Assembly (NCBI GenBank): GCA_947623955.1
Contig: CANQIP010000003.1
Coordinates: forward strand, 1-64,000
Length of the DNA stretch: 64,000 bases
Source: an uncultured Clostridia bacterium
Lineage (GTDB): Bacteria; Bacillota; Clostridia; UBA1381
Reading direction: 5' to 3'
The position numbers and the translations under genes were made by a program. Positions within the stretch are counted from its first letter, which is position 1. Each line of letters opens with the position of its first letter. Shown here one piece after another: positions 9,401-17,428 of this stretch. The notes under the pieces were generated by a model, which worked only from the letters and a program-made list of their open reading frames with translations, was not told the origin of the DNA and ran no database searches.

Positions 9401-9875
9401 CTCGAACAACAAGGATTTCAGCTCCGATTACTCTGTTGAGGGCGCGCTTTCGGGCAGTCTCAATTCACTCACAGGCACAACGTATGAAACCGAAACCGAG
9501 GTCGCGGACGGGGTGCTTGACGTTATTATAAATAAAGGCAGGAAATCATGGGGCGGGTATATAAGCGGTATGGACGTGATCCCGATTACAGCGCCGCCCG
9601 TAACAGACCCGCCCGGCGAAGATCCGCGTATAGAAACGGAGCTTTCTCCCGACAAGACAATGCTCACCGCGTCGCCCGTATACTGCGGCGGCGGTACGCT
9701 TATCTGTGCGCTCTACACCGGCGGCAGGCTGATAAAATGCTTTGCCGAGGAATACTCGGGCGACGATATGGATTTTGACGTTGTAAGCGGCGCGGATAAG
9801 GCGGTCGTCATGCTGTGGAACAGCTTTGACAAAATGACGCCCGTGTGCGAAACGGGGCAGCTTGCAATACGTTAA
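6459..9875 (+). CDS. Secreted modular pectate lyase (PL1-like) with three galactose-binding-like repeats
   Basis: A 1138-residue exported enzyme. The start MKKAISLALALT is chosen because GGGGAGG precedes it. Signal peptide about 1-27; parallel beta-helix pectate lyase domain about 32-430 (FPGAEGGGMYATGGRGG, GSLRDAV and VVFDVGGTI are typical of PL1-type lyases); a thrombospondin-3-like calcium segment near 446 (DTDNDGMPDEWE); an Ig-like domain to about 600; three homologous beta-sandwich modules starting near 604, 753 and 901 (FDFGxGxxQxGYTAV ... GKYxVxIHYGS), probably carbohydrate-binding; and a C-terminal module (about 1059-1138) that recurs in two other proteins of this window. It should cleave polygalacturonate outside the cell by beta-elimination. 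There is no SLH domain or sortase signal. GH51 follows 38 bases later in the same operon. Confidence 0.86.
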   Translation: MKKAISLALALTVLISAAPCNIKTAEAAGEIPAFPGAEGGGMYATGGRGGTIVHVTNLNDSGAGSLRDAVSHSGRIVVFDVGGTINLKSDISCAGNITVAGQTAPGGKGVTLKGGKFALGGDNTIVRFISSRPGEKGVESDYDAWGGSKGSNSIIDHCSIGWANDEQFGLYSANSQTVQYTIIGPSNCVSYHSKGAHGFGVMFGAANNSWHHNLLCHSLSRNFRGKVSGSNPMEFVNNVIYDWGYQTAYGTMGHLNYVGNYLKMGPSTKGGQRFINLSSGSHYELFRFYLTGNKITKPNGSPYSDAVNANNWNGGVSYNSHGAESDYRVDAYFPISASTGADVSMAKSPETADDAFEKVVSYAGASINPADNSQNGYNYSSDDTRTKIDAQVLYETRTGTGSLTGGRDFSTVTDSAVKSAIDTYGIQYCDYNSYYPGAVTEKTITDTDNDGMPDEWELARGLDPNNAADAKSDYLGDGYNNIEYYINDLTVNAFPKGVVTVSPTTVDLGEDYAHAKADADAITLSPTVIKTADDLTLPQTGSIHGSKIVWSSSSSAILMQNNRISEVIRPDSANEAVTLTASVTVGDFTIRRGFTVTVLALPKKFDFGNGAVQDGFTKVTGDTKYSAQSSFGFEGDASDMTRAPGGIPVGYENLYNDQVNCETKFRAEVPNGTYTVVIHYGSWNENFGTSYTVEGVSSGNLASTAAAQYETEVEITDGVLDVEIKKGDKKYGGYINGLEILSDAVAPDPIYHFDFGDGEVQDGYTAVTSSTAYSLMTRYGFTDGTHDAMTRAPGDIPSGMENLYNDQINGVSKFKADVPNGKYIVTIHYGSWNDGFGTNYTVEGIVSGNLASTAAAQYRTKVEVADGALDVEINKGAKQYGGYISGIDIEPLPTLPYHFDFGEGAAQKGYTAVKPSTIYSEETGYGFAETNLGGMTRAPEEFTPGFDELYNDQILNNEVNAPFTFKAGVPNGKYKVVIHYGSNNKDFSSDYSVEGALSGSLNSLTGTTYETETEVADGVLDVIINKGRKSWGGYISGMDVIPITAPPVTDPPGEDPRIETELSPDKTMLTASPVYCGGGTLICALYTGGRLIKCFAEEYSGDDMDFDVVSGADKAVVMLWNSFDKMTPVCETGQLAIR

Positions 9876-9913
9876 AGAATATGATAAGATAAACAAAAAG
9901 GAGGCGGACAACC

Positions 9914-12900
9914 ATGAAGAAAGTTATTTCCCTGTTCACCGCGATGTCAATTGCGCTCGGCATAACCGCATCGGTCACCGTTTCGGCGCAGAATGATGAA
10001 AATCTTTACGCGCTCTACACGTTTAACGAAACGATGAGCGGTGAGAGCCGCACGACTGCCGCCGACAGGAGCGGCAACAATCATACCGCGACGCTTCACG
10101 GAAACGCGAAGTATGAGGCTGACGCGGAGCGCGGGAGTAAGGCGCTCTACACGATCGGCTTAAGCGGCACGTATATGGAATTTCCGCTCCCGACAGACGA
10201 TAACGGAAATGTTCTCGAAACGTTTACCGTTTCGATGGACATGAAAAACCTCACAAACGGAAATTATTTCAATTTCTATGTCGGTGACGGCTCATCGGGC
10301 GGCACGGGAAAAAATTATTTCGGCTACAAAATGGCGTCCGATATTCTCCTGTCGGCTATGACGTCGACCGAGAAAAAGACAACGCTTACAGGCAAGGGCA
10401 AGCAGGGCGAGTGGACGCACGTTGATTTTGTTTTAAATAACGGTACGGGCACGATTTACGTTGACGGCGCAAGCGCGGGTTCGCTCACGGGTTACACGAT
10501 GAGCGCGATCGGCGCGAAGGTGGCGAGACTAAGTTTCAGCGCGTGGTCGGCTGACGCTTACGCGAAGTGTTATTACGATAACGTAGCCGTTTACAGTAAG
10601 GCGTTTACGGCTGCGGAACTCAATGAACTCCCCGAAATCGACGACCCCGAGGACAACTACGATGAGAAGGAAAGCGGCGAGCAGTTTAAGATAACATCAC
10701 AAAAGGGCGTTGATATTCAACAGAACATGATAGGTCTGTTTTTCGAGGACATAAACTACGCGGCGGACGGCGGTCTGTACGCGGAAATGATTGAAAATCG
10801 CTCGTTCGAGTCGAGAAAGTACATAAGCGACTCAAACACGAGCTATGACGGCTTGTACTCGTGGAGCGTTTATCCCTCAACCGGCAGCGGCGCGAGTGTT
10901 ACAACATCGTCGAGTGGCGGGCTTAATACCAATAACCCCAATTACGCCGTATTCACCGCGTCCGACACGCAAAAAGGGCTGAAAAACAACGCCTACGACG
11001 GTGTTCTGATGGAAAAGGGCAAGAAGTATAACGTGTCGCTTTACGCGAAATCCGCCGATTACACGGGCGGTATAAGCGTGAGCGTGTACAAGGACGGCGA
11101 GAAGGTCGCGGGCGCGAATGTGACGAACGCTGTTACAGGCGAATGGAAAAAATACAGCGTCCAAATGACCGCCGACAAAACGGCGCGCTGCGCGGATTTC
11201 GTTGTCGAGCTTGACGGCGCGGGCGAGGTTTCGCTCGATATGGTTTCGTGTATGCCCGACGACGCGGTCGAGGGTATTTTCAGAAAGGACTTAGCCGAAA
11301 AGCTAAAGGCTATAAACCCCGGTTTCCTGCGTTTTCCGGGCGGCTGCATAATCGAGGGCTACAACCTCGCCAACCGCTACAACTGGAAGGACACGCTCGG
11401 CGACATTTCCGAGCGCAAGCAAAACTGGAGCCGCTGGGCTGCGCACACGAATGACGGACTTGACGGCGGCTACAAGCACTACAACCAAACATACGGCTTG
11501 GGCTTTTACGAGTATTTCAAGCTTTGCGAGTACCTCGACTGTGAGCCTGTGCCTGTCGTGAACGTCGGTATGGCGTGCCAGTATCAGTCAAAAGAGGTCG
11601 TTGACGTAAACAGCGACGCATTTCAGCAGTACATACAAGACGCGCTCGATTTGATAGAGTTCGCCAACGGTACGGACACGAGCAACGAATGGGTTCAAAA
11701 GCGTATCAGTATGGGACACACCGAGCCGTTCAACCTGCATATTATCGGCATAGGCAACGAGCAGTGGCAGGAGAACGGCAACAACTGGTTCACGCGCTAC
11801 GAAGAATTTGAAAAAGCGATACACGAAAAATACCCCAATATAAAGCTTGTCGCGACAAGCGGCCCGGGTGTGCAGGACGACAACTACAATGCCGCTTGGA
11901 GCTGGATCAGAGAAAAGGCGGCAAGCAACAGTAATTTCGCGTATGTTGTTGACGAGCATTATTACAGAGAACCGGACTGGTTCTATTCGAATATGAATTT
12001 CTACGACAACTACCCGCGTGACGTGAAGGTGTTCGCGGGCGAGTACGCGTCGCGTCAGCGGAACCGGTCGAACGACCCCGCCTCAAATTCGTGGGAGGCT
12101 GCGCTTTCCGAGGCGGCGTACCTCACGATGGTCGAGCGCAACGCGGACGTTGTATATATGGCGTCCTACGCGCCGCTGTTCGCGAGAATAAATTACACGC
12201 AGTGGTCGCCGGACATGATTTGGTTTGACGATGCGAACAGCTACGGTTCGCCGACGTATTACGTGCAAAAGCTCTACTCAAATAATCTCGGCGACTACAC
12301 GCTTAAATCCACCTTAAAGGACTACGGCTTTGAAACGGGCGTTTATTCAAGCGCGTCGTATGACACGGAAACGGGCGATATAATCGTAAAAATCGTAAAT
12401 TCAAACGCGAGCGAAAAAACAATTCCGATTGAGCTTGACGAGAACTTTGATATAAACGGCACGGCGTCGGTTGAGCAGATTGCCAGCTTTCCGGTGACGC
12501 TGTGGAACACCATAGCCGACCCTGAAACGGTATATCCGAAAAAGAACGCAATTTATGATTTCACGTATAACTACGATTATACCGTTCCGCGAAGCTCGTT
12601 TACGGTTCTGAGAATCGGAACAACAGACGAAAAGCACAAGCCGTTTCCCGACGAGTTTCAATATCTCACAGAGCGTGAGCCGCTGACGGACACATATCAG
12701 GCTATGGTATACACCACCGGCACGGACGCAGCGGGCGGCAGTATACATATCGCAATATCGGGCGACGGCGGAGAGACGTTCGAGGATGTAAACCACGGTT
12801 TCGGCGCGATTACCGCTCCGTCCGAAAACGGCTCTGCAAGGGCGCTGCGCTCGCCGTCGGTGTTTAAAATGGACGACGGTAAATACGGCATTGTCGCGAT

Positions 12901-14353
12901 ACGCACCGACCCCGCGCAGGACGCGGCTGCCGACTGCGATAACCGCGACGGCTCGTTCATATTGTACACCACGACGGATTTTGAGCATTTCACAAACGAG
13001 GGCTTTAAGACGATCGGTATAAAGCGGCTTAAGGATATATCGTGCAACAGGCTTGACGACGGAACCTATAACATTTCGTGGAGAGATGAAAAAGCGGGCG
13101 ATAAAAGCGAGCGATACAGCGTCACCACAACCGATTTTGAAAGCTTTTCCGAGCCGATAAACAGAAACGTGTATGACCGCGAATATGTCAGCGGCATAAG
13201 CGGCGCAATATCTTCAAGCGCGGTTGGCATTACAAAGGAAATGTACGACGCGCTTAAAGCAAGCAGCGAGGAAACGAAGTATAACGAATACGGTGTTGAC
13301 TTAAACCACGTGAACGGCAGAATTTTGCCCGACTCGTGCTCGGCAGTGTTCGACGCGTCAAAGATAAGCGGAACATATAATGATTACGACATATCGAAGG
13401 ACGGGAACGGTATTCTTTCCGGCTGGTCAAGCACATGGAATGTCTCAAAAGACGAGACAATAACGTCAAAGCAGATGAATTGCAACTTTATCACAGTTGG
13501 CGGCAAGCAGTATTTCCAGTTCTACGGACCCGACAAAACCGATCCGGTATCGCTGTACACGCCCGGTTACGCCGCCGACGCGGACTGGTTCGCGGTTGAG
13601 TTTACTTTAAATTCGAGCGCAACGGTCGGCTGCCACGACTCGATTTTACTCGATAACGACAAAAAACCGTTCTTCGGCTATGCGTATGCAAAGTACAACG
13701 ACGGATTTTTCCCCGGCGACGGCGAGCGTCACTATAACGACGACGGCACAGGCAACGACGGCACAAGTGGTGGCGACCTCGGAAATTTCCTCGGCGAAGC
13801 GGGCGGAGCAAGCTGCACATACACCAACGGTCAGACCGTTGTAAGAATTATAGTCGATAACGGCGCGAAATACAACGATACCGACGCGTATGCCGTAACG
13901 ACCGCGTACAGCAACGACGGAGTGAATTTCACACCCATAAACACGCGCTATTACAGCGGCAGCGTGAACGGTTTCGGCGGTATCACCGTCGGCGCGCTCG
14001 CAAACAGCACTAATTGGTACGACAATACGCGTTACGGCAATATGAAGGTGTACGTTCCGAAGAATGACGATAATCCGGCCTCATATACAATTAATGACGT
14101 CACATATGAGACAAACGTCATAAAAGCGGATATAAGCGGCGAGGCGGGTATAATATCTGTAATCGCAGCCGCGTATGACAGTGACGGAAAGCTGATAAAG
14201 ACGGCTTTAAAGGAGACAAATTTCCCCGGCGGCACAAGCGCGGTGACAATACCCGACTTTGACGCCGACACAGCCGCCGGTATAAGCGTGTTCGTATGGA
14301 ACAGCATATCCGATATGAAACCGCTCGGTGAATGTTTTAAAAAAGAATTATAA
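9914..14353 (+). CDS. Secreted modular GH51 alpha-L-arabinofuranosidase
   Basis: A 1479-residue exported protein with AAAAGGAGGCGG before the ATG. Signal peptide about 1-27, LamG/concanavalin-type domain about 30-240, GH51 catalytic region about 255-905 interrupted early by a CBM4/9-like sandwich (about 350-450). The acid/base glutamate is in IGIGNEQW (about 614) and the nucleophile in FAGEYAS (about 709). Then come a beta-propeller-like segment (about 910-1130, RSPSVFKMDDGKYGIVAIRTD, reminiscent of GH43/sialidase folds), a second LamG-like domain, and the shared C-terminal module (ISVFVWNSISDMKPL). It would release arabinose from arabinan or arabinosylated pectin; araA elsewhere in the window fits intracellular use of the product. 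The propeller segment shows no confident catalytic triad, so I call it accessory. Confidence 0.88.
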   Translation: MKKVISLFTAMSIALGITASVTVSAQNDENLYALYTFNETMSGESRTTAADRSGNNHTATLHGNAKYEADAERGSKALYTIGLSGTYMEFPLPTDDNGNVLETFTVSMDMKNLTNGNYFNFYVGDGSSGGTGKNYFGYKMASDILLSAMTSTEKKTTLTGKGKQGEWTHVDFVLNNGTGTIYVDGASAGSLTGYTMSAIGAKVARLSFSAWSADAYAKCYYDNVAVYSKAFTAAELNELPEIDDPEDNYDEKESGEQFKITSQKGVDIQQNMIGLFFEDINYAADGGLYAEMIENRSFESRKYISDSNTSYDGLYSWSVYPSTGSGASVTTSSSGGLNTNNPNYAVFTASDTQKGLKNNAYDGVLMEKGKKYNVSLYAKSADYTGGISVSVYKDGEKVAGANVTNAVTGEWKKYSVQMTADKTARCADFVVELDGAGEVSLDMVSCMPDDAVEGIFRKDLAEKLKAINPGFLRFPGGCIIEGYNLANRYNWKDTLGDISERKQNWSRWAAHTNDGLDGGYKHYNQTYGLGFYEYFKLCEYLDCEPVPVVNVGMACQYQSKEVVDVNSDAFQQYIQDALDLIEFANGTDTSNEWVQKRISMGHTEPFNLHIIGIGNEQWQENGNNWFTRYEEFEKAIHEKYPNIKLVATSGPGVQDDNYNAAWSWIREKAASNSNFAYVVDEHYYREPDWFYSNMNFYDNYPRDVKVFAGEYASRQRNRSNDPASNSWEAALSEAAYLTMVERNADVVYMASYAPLFARINYTQWSPDMIWFDDANSYGSPTYYVQKLYSNNLGDYTLKSTLKDYGFETGVYSSASYDTETGDIIVKIVNSNASEKTIPIELDENFDINGTASVEQIASFPVTLWNTIADPETVYPKKNAIYDFTYNYDYTVPRSSFTVLRIGTTDEKHKPFPDEFQYLTEREPLTDTYQAMVYTTGTDAAGGSIHIAISGDGGETFEDVNHGFGAITAPSENGSARALRSPSVFKMDDGKYGIVAIRTDPAQDAAADCDNRDGSFILYTTTDFEHFTNEGFKTIGIKRLKDISCNRLDDGTYNISWRDEKAGDKSERYSVTTTDFESFSEPINRNVYDREYVSGISGAISSSAVGITKEMYDALKASSEETKYNEYGVDLNHVNGRILPDSCSAVFDASKISGTYNDYDISKDGNGILSGWSSTWNVSKDETITSKQMNCNFITVGGKQYFQFYGPDKTDPVSLYTPGYAADADWFAVEFTLNSSATVGCHDSILLDNDKKPFFGYAYAKYNDGFFPGDGERHYNDDGTGNDGTSGGDLGNFLGEAGGASCTYTNGQTVVRIIVDNGAKYNDTDAYAVTTAYSNDGVNFTPINTRYYSGSVNGFGGITVGALANSTNWYDNTRYGNMKVYVPKNDDNPASYTINDVTYETNVIKADISGEAGIISVIAAAYDSDGKLIKTALKETNFPGGTSAVTIPDFDADTAAGISVFVWNSISDMKPLGECFKKEL

Positions 14354-14363
14354 AGAAGTATTT

Positions 14364-14410
14364 AAAAAAAGAGCCATGGGGCGTTAACGCCTCATGGCTC
14401 GATTTGTTTT
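14364..14410 (+). terminator. Terminator of the pectin-degradation operon
   Basis: GAGCCATGGGGCG and CGCCTCATGGCTC pair around TTAA, with A-rich sequence before and GATTTGTTTT after. Confidence 0.8.
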
Positions 14411-14486
14411 CAGTCTATTTCATATCCGCAGTTCGTACAATTTCCCTTAATTACGCGTCGTTACACTAACCAAACATAAAATCCCG

Positions 14487-14508
14487 TTAGGGTCAAATTA
14501 GGGTCAAA
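14487..14508. repeat. Tandem 11-bp repeat next to tRNA-Ser 3' end
   Basis: TTAGGGTCAAA occurs twice in tandem, 46 bases beyond the 3' end of tRNA-Ser(GCU). Position beside a tRNA 3' end is where integrative elements leave attachment scars; no integrase gene or displaced tRNA fragment is visible. The rest of 14411-14553 shows nothing recognizable. Confidence 0.4.
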
Positions 14509-14553
14509 ATAAAAAGAAAACGGCTCAAAACCGCAGTTTCAAGCCATTTCCTG

Positions 14554-14644
14554 TGGCGGAGAAGGAGGGATTTGAACCCTCGCGCCGGTTTCCCGACCTA
14601 CACCCTTAGCAGGGGCGCCTCTTCGGCCTCTTGAGTACTTCTCC
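14554..14644 (-). tRNA. tRNA-Ser (anticodon GCU)
   Basis: On the minus strand GGAGAAGTACTCAAGAGGCC begins a 91-nt class II tRNA with the anticodon in CCTGCTAAG, a long variable arm (GTCGGGAAACCGGC), the T-arm GGTTCAAATCC, acceptor complement CTTCTCC, discriminator G and encoded CCA. It reads AGC/AGU serine codons. Confidence 0.95.
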
Positions 14645-14733
14645 GTAAAGACGGCATACGGTGATTTTCGGGCAGCCGCCGCTTTAAAAAGCAGCCCGCG
14701 CCGTACGCAGTACCGATATATAATTGTAATGAA

Positions 14734-14821
14734 TGGAGGAGAGAGCGGGATTCGAACCCGCGAGCGCTCGCACGCTGCCGGTTTTCAAGACCGGTGCTTT
14801 CAACCACTCAGCCATCTCTCC
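14734..14821 (-). tRNA. tRNA-Ser (anticodon UGA)
   Basis: On the minus strand GGAGAGATGGCTGAGTGGTT begins an 88-nt class II tRNA with anticodon in TCTTGAAAA, a long variable arm (GCGTGCGAGCGCTCGC), T-arm GCGGGTTCGAATCCCGC and acceptor TCTCTCC followed by T and CCA. The discriminator is therefore U73, not the usual G73 of bacterial tRNA-Ser. It reads UCA and probably other UCN codons. Confidence 0.93.
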
Positions 14822-14851
14822 GCTTTCGAGCCAAATTCACTGACGCAGACT

Positions 14852-14880
14852 ATTATAACAAAAACGCGATTTAATGTCAA
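14852..14880 (-). promoter_or_regulatory. Promoter of the tRNA-Ser pair
   Basis: On the minus strand TTGACA, 17-bp spacer, TATAAT, both hexamers perfect, about 30 bases upstream of tRNA-Ser(UGA). Both tRNA genes can be read from it. Confidence 0.8.
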
Positions 14881-14967
14881 TAGTTTTTTACAAAACTTTT
14901 AACCCTCATACATATTGAGATGTCGGAAGAATTCCCGAATTGTTGCAAATTTTACCGAAAACTATTT

Positions 14968-14997
14968 TGTATATTATTTTAGCTTGCGTGCAAAATA
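14968..14997 (+). promoter_or_regulatory. Possible sigma-G/F promoter of the SASP gene
   Basis: TGTATA, 17 bp, CAAAATA lies about 70 bases before the SASP ATG. It resembles the Bacillus sigma-G pattern (TGAATA ... CATACTA) and no good vegetative promoter is present. SASP genes are normally under sigma-G, which fits. Confidence 0.4.
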
Positions 14998-15068
14998 GTA
15001 TCAGTGTCGATGAAATTCGACACGATTTAAATAGATTTGGGACTTTGAATGTGAAGGAGGGAACAGAA

Positions 15069-15260
15069 ATGGCAAAGAGCAAAATCAACATTCCGCAGGC
15101 AAAGCAGGCTATGGATCAGTTCAAGATGGAGGCTGCCCGCGAGGTAGGCGTTAACCTTTCGCAGGGCTACAACGGCGACATCACTGCTAAACAGGCAGGT
15201 TCCGTAGGCGGTCAGATGGTTAAGAAGATGATCGAGGATTACGAAGGCAGACTTAAGTAA
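15069..15260 (+). CDS. Alpha/beta-type small acid-soluble spore protein (SASP)
   Basis: A 63-residue protein. The ATG at MAKSKINIPQ is selected by GAAGGAGGGAACAG just before it; the track ORF extends upstream without support. The body matches alpha/beta SASPs: QAMDQFKMEAAREVGV, then GYNGDITAKQAGSVGGQMVKKMIEDYE. The first block includes the EAA..GV region that contacts DNA and is near the GPR protease site (E-AAREVG). These proteins coat spore DNA in the forespore, shift it to an A-like form and protect it from UV and hydrolysis. Monocistronic, ended by a strong hairpin. Confidence 0.95.
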   Translation: MAKSKINIPQAKQAMDQFKMEAAREVGVNLSQGYNGDITAKQAGSVGGQMVKKMIEDYEGRLK

Positions 15261-15304
15261 TTAAGCCGTGCAACAATTCAAATCTTTAATTTGAACCGCG
15301 ATAA

Positions 15305-15346
15305 AAAAGGTTATTAAAAATGACTGCATTTTTAATAACCTTTTTC
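15305..15346. terminator. Bidirectional terminator between SASP and amidohydrolase genes
   Basis: AAAAGGTTATTAAAAATG and CATTTTTAATAACCTTTT form an 18-bp perfect stem with a 4-base loop; A and T tracts on both flanks allow use on both strands. Confidence 0.85.
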
Positions 15347-15347
15347 C

Positions 15348-16499
15348 TTATTTGACTTTATTGCCGTCTATAAATACCATAACGCATTTCGCGTCAAACC
15401 GCGTCGGCAAATCGGTAAACACCGCTATGTCCGCGTCCTTGCCGACCTCTAAAGAGCCGACTCGGTCGTCTATGCGGCAGTTTTTCGCCGCGACGCTCGT
15501 TATCGCCTTTAAAGCCTTATCCTCGTCCATGCCGTGCTTTACCGCCATAGCGGCGCAAAGCGGCAGATGCTCTATCGTTATTTCGGGGTGGTCGGTAATA
15601 ATTGCCGCGTCGATGCCGCGCTCCGACAGATTTCTGTACGTGTCGAACGTGAGGTTTTTAAGCTCCGGCTTACTCCTGTCGGAAAGCGTCGGGCCGAGCA
15701 TTACGGGGATTTTTTCGCGTTCGAGTATCGGCGCGACCGCGTCGCCGTCGGAACAGTGCTCGATCGTAACGTCCACGTTAAATTCCTTGCCTATTCTTAT
15801 CGCGGTACAAATATCGTCCGCGCGGTGGGCGTGGATTTTAACGGGAATTTCACGTTTAAGTACCGGTATCATCGCGTCAAGCTTAATATCGAACTCCGGC
15901 TTTTCGTTATTCTCACTGTCGGTGGTATAAGCGTCAAGCTTTTCCATGTAATCCCTTGACTTGATAAACAGCTCGCGTATCAGCGCGACCGTACCCATAC
16001 GCGTGACGGGAGCCTCCTCCTTTTCGCTGTATACCGCCTTCGGGTTCTCGCCGAGAGCCATTTTCATCGCGGCGGGAGCCTTTACGATCATATCGTCAAT
16101 ACATATGCCGTGCGTCTTTACAGCCGCGAACTGACCGCCCACGGGGTTCGCGCTGCCCGGACCGGTTACGACCGTGGTAATGCCCGCGCTGCGCGCCTCT
16201 TTAAAACCTCGGTCAAACGGATTTATGCCGTCGATTGCGCGGAGGTGGGGCATAACGGGGTCGCTGTCCTCGTTGCCGTCATCTCCCTCGAACCCAATGG
16301 AGTCCTCAAACATACCGACGTGACAATGCGCGTCGATAAGACCGGGCATAACGACCATACCCTCCGCGTCAATAACTATGTCGGCGGGTTGTTCAGCCTC
16401 ACCGACGTATAAAATCTTTTCGTCAAACAGCACGCAGCCGTTTTCGATAACGTCACCCGCCATGGTGACGACTTTTCCGTTTTTGATAAGTGTTTTCAT
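15348..16499 (-). CDS. Metal-dependent amidohydrolase (imidazolonepropionase-like)
   Basis: A 383-residue cytosolic TIM-barrel hydrolase. The N-terminal sandwich (MKTLIKNGKVVTMAGDVI) leads into VVMPGLIDAHCHVG with the metal-binding HxH; further ligands appear in IPVKIHAHRADDI, DVTIEHCSDG and the aspartate of AIITDHPE; the C-terminal GSLEVGKDADIAVF closes the sandwich. This subgroup is usually labelled only as amidohydrolase and its substrate is unknown. Its ATG overlaps the TGA of the thioredoxin reductase gene (ATGA), so the genes are translationally coupled. Confidence 0.85.
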   Translation of the reverse strand: MKTLIKNGKVVTMAGDVIENGCVLFDEKILYVGEAEQPADIVIDAEGMVVMPGLIDAHCHVGMFEDSIGFEGDDGNEDSDPVMPHLRAIDGINPFDRGFKEARSAGITTVVTGPGSANPVGGQFAAVKTHGICIDDMIVKAPAAMKMALGENPKAVYSEKEEAPVTRMGTVALIRELFIKSRDYMEKLDAYTTDSENNEKPEFDIKLDAMIPVLKREIPVKIHAHRADDICTAIRIGKEFNVDVTIEHCSDGDAVAPILEREKIPVMLGPTLSDRSKPELKNLTFDTYRNLSERGIDAAIITDHPEITIEHLPLCAAMAVKHGMDEDKALKAITSVAAKNCRIDDRVGSLEVGKDADIAVFTDLPTRFDAKCVMVFIDGNKVK

Positions 16500-17428
16500 A
16501 CGCTTTTAATTCCCAATTCATTCACATAATTTATCGCGCTGTTCGCCGCGACCGCGCCGTCTGCTGCAGCGGTTATTACCTGCCGCAGCGGCGACACTCT
16601 TACGTCACCGGCGGCGTAAATGCCGCGAATATTCGTCGCGAGGTACATATCGGTCTTTATAAATCCTCTCTCGCACAGCGTTATACCCGTTTCACCCGCG
16701 AGCGCCGACGACGGCACAATGCCTATCGCCACGATCGCGCCCGACGCTTGCAGCACGCTTTTTTCACCCGTTACCACATTCTTAACCGACACGCTTTCAA
16801 GCGACGATGCGCCGTTAAATCGTTCGACAACGGTATCGGTAAGAATTGTTATTTTACCGTTCGACCTTGCTCTTTCGAGAAGTGACGCGCTCGCCTTGAA
16901 CCGCTTTGAACGGTTTAATACGTACACCTTCGAGCAGAGCGTCGAGAGGTAAATCGCGTCCTCCATAGCCGTGTTGCCGCCGCCCACGACGCATACCGCC
17001 TTGTCCTTAAAGAACGCGCCGTCGCACGTCGCGCAGTACGACACGCCCGCGCCCGTAAGCTCCGTTTCACCTATTACGCCGAGCGTTTTCGGCTCCGCAC
17101 CCGTCGCGAAAATCACAGCCTTAGTCATGTACCTGTTTCTGCGCGTGTGTATGACCTTAACGTCGTATTCGGCGTTTTCTATCGACCGCACATTGTCGCG
17201 CTCAAATGTAACGTCGTACTTTTTCGCGTGCTTTTCAATCGCCGCCGCGAGTTCTTCGCCCGTGGGATTGTCCGCAAAACCGGGGTAATTGTCTATTTCG
17301 TGCGTCTTTAAAACCTGACCGCCGCACGCGAGCTTTTCAAGCACAAGCGTTTTCATGCCGCCCCTTGCCGCGTAAATCGCCGCGCTCATTCCCGCCGCGC
17401 CGCCGCCAATTATCGCCACATCATACAT
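16496..17428 (-). CDS. trxB: Thioredoxin reductase-like flavoprotein
   Basis: A 310-residue FAD enzyme with the N-terminal dinucleotide motif IIGGGAAGMSAAIYA, the redox-active SYCATCDGAFF, a second nucleotide fold GGGNTAMEDA and the C-terminal AAGDVR. It would pass electrons to thioredoxin in the cytosol. One oddity: where NADPH-dependent TrxB has HRRxxFRA, this protein reads LNRSKRFKAS, which loses the first His-Arg pair. The donor could be NADPH in a changed pocket, NADH, or reduced ferredoxin/flavin as in clostridial FFTR enzymes. Overlaps the GT2 gene upstream by 8 bases and the amidohydrolase downstream by 4. Confidence 0.88.
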   Translation of the reverse strand: MYDVAIIGGGAAGMSAAIYAARGGMKTLVLEKLACGGQVLKTHEIDNYPGFADNPTGEELAAAIEKHAKKYDVTFERDNVRSIENAEYDVKVIHTRRNRYMTKAVIFATGAEPKTLGVIGETELTGAGVSYCATCDGAFFKDKAVCVVGGGNTAMEDAIYLSTLCSKVYVLNRSKRFKASASLLERARSNGKITILTDTVVERFNGASSLESVSVKNVVTGEKSVLQASGAIVAIGIVPSSALAGETGITLCERGFIKTDMYLATNIRGIYAAGDVRVSPLRQVITAAADGAVAANSAINYVNELGIKSV

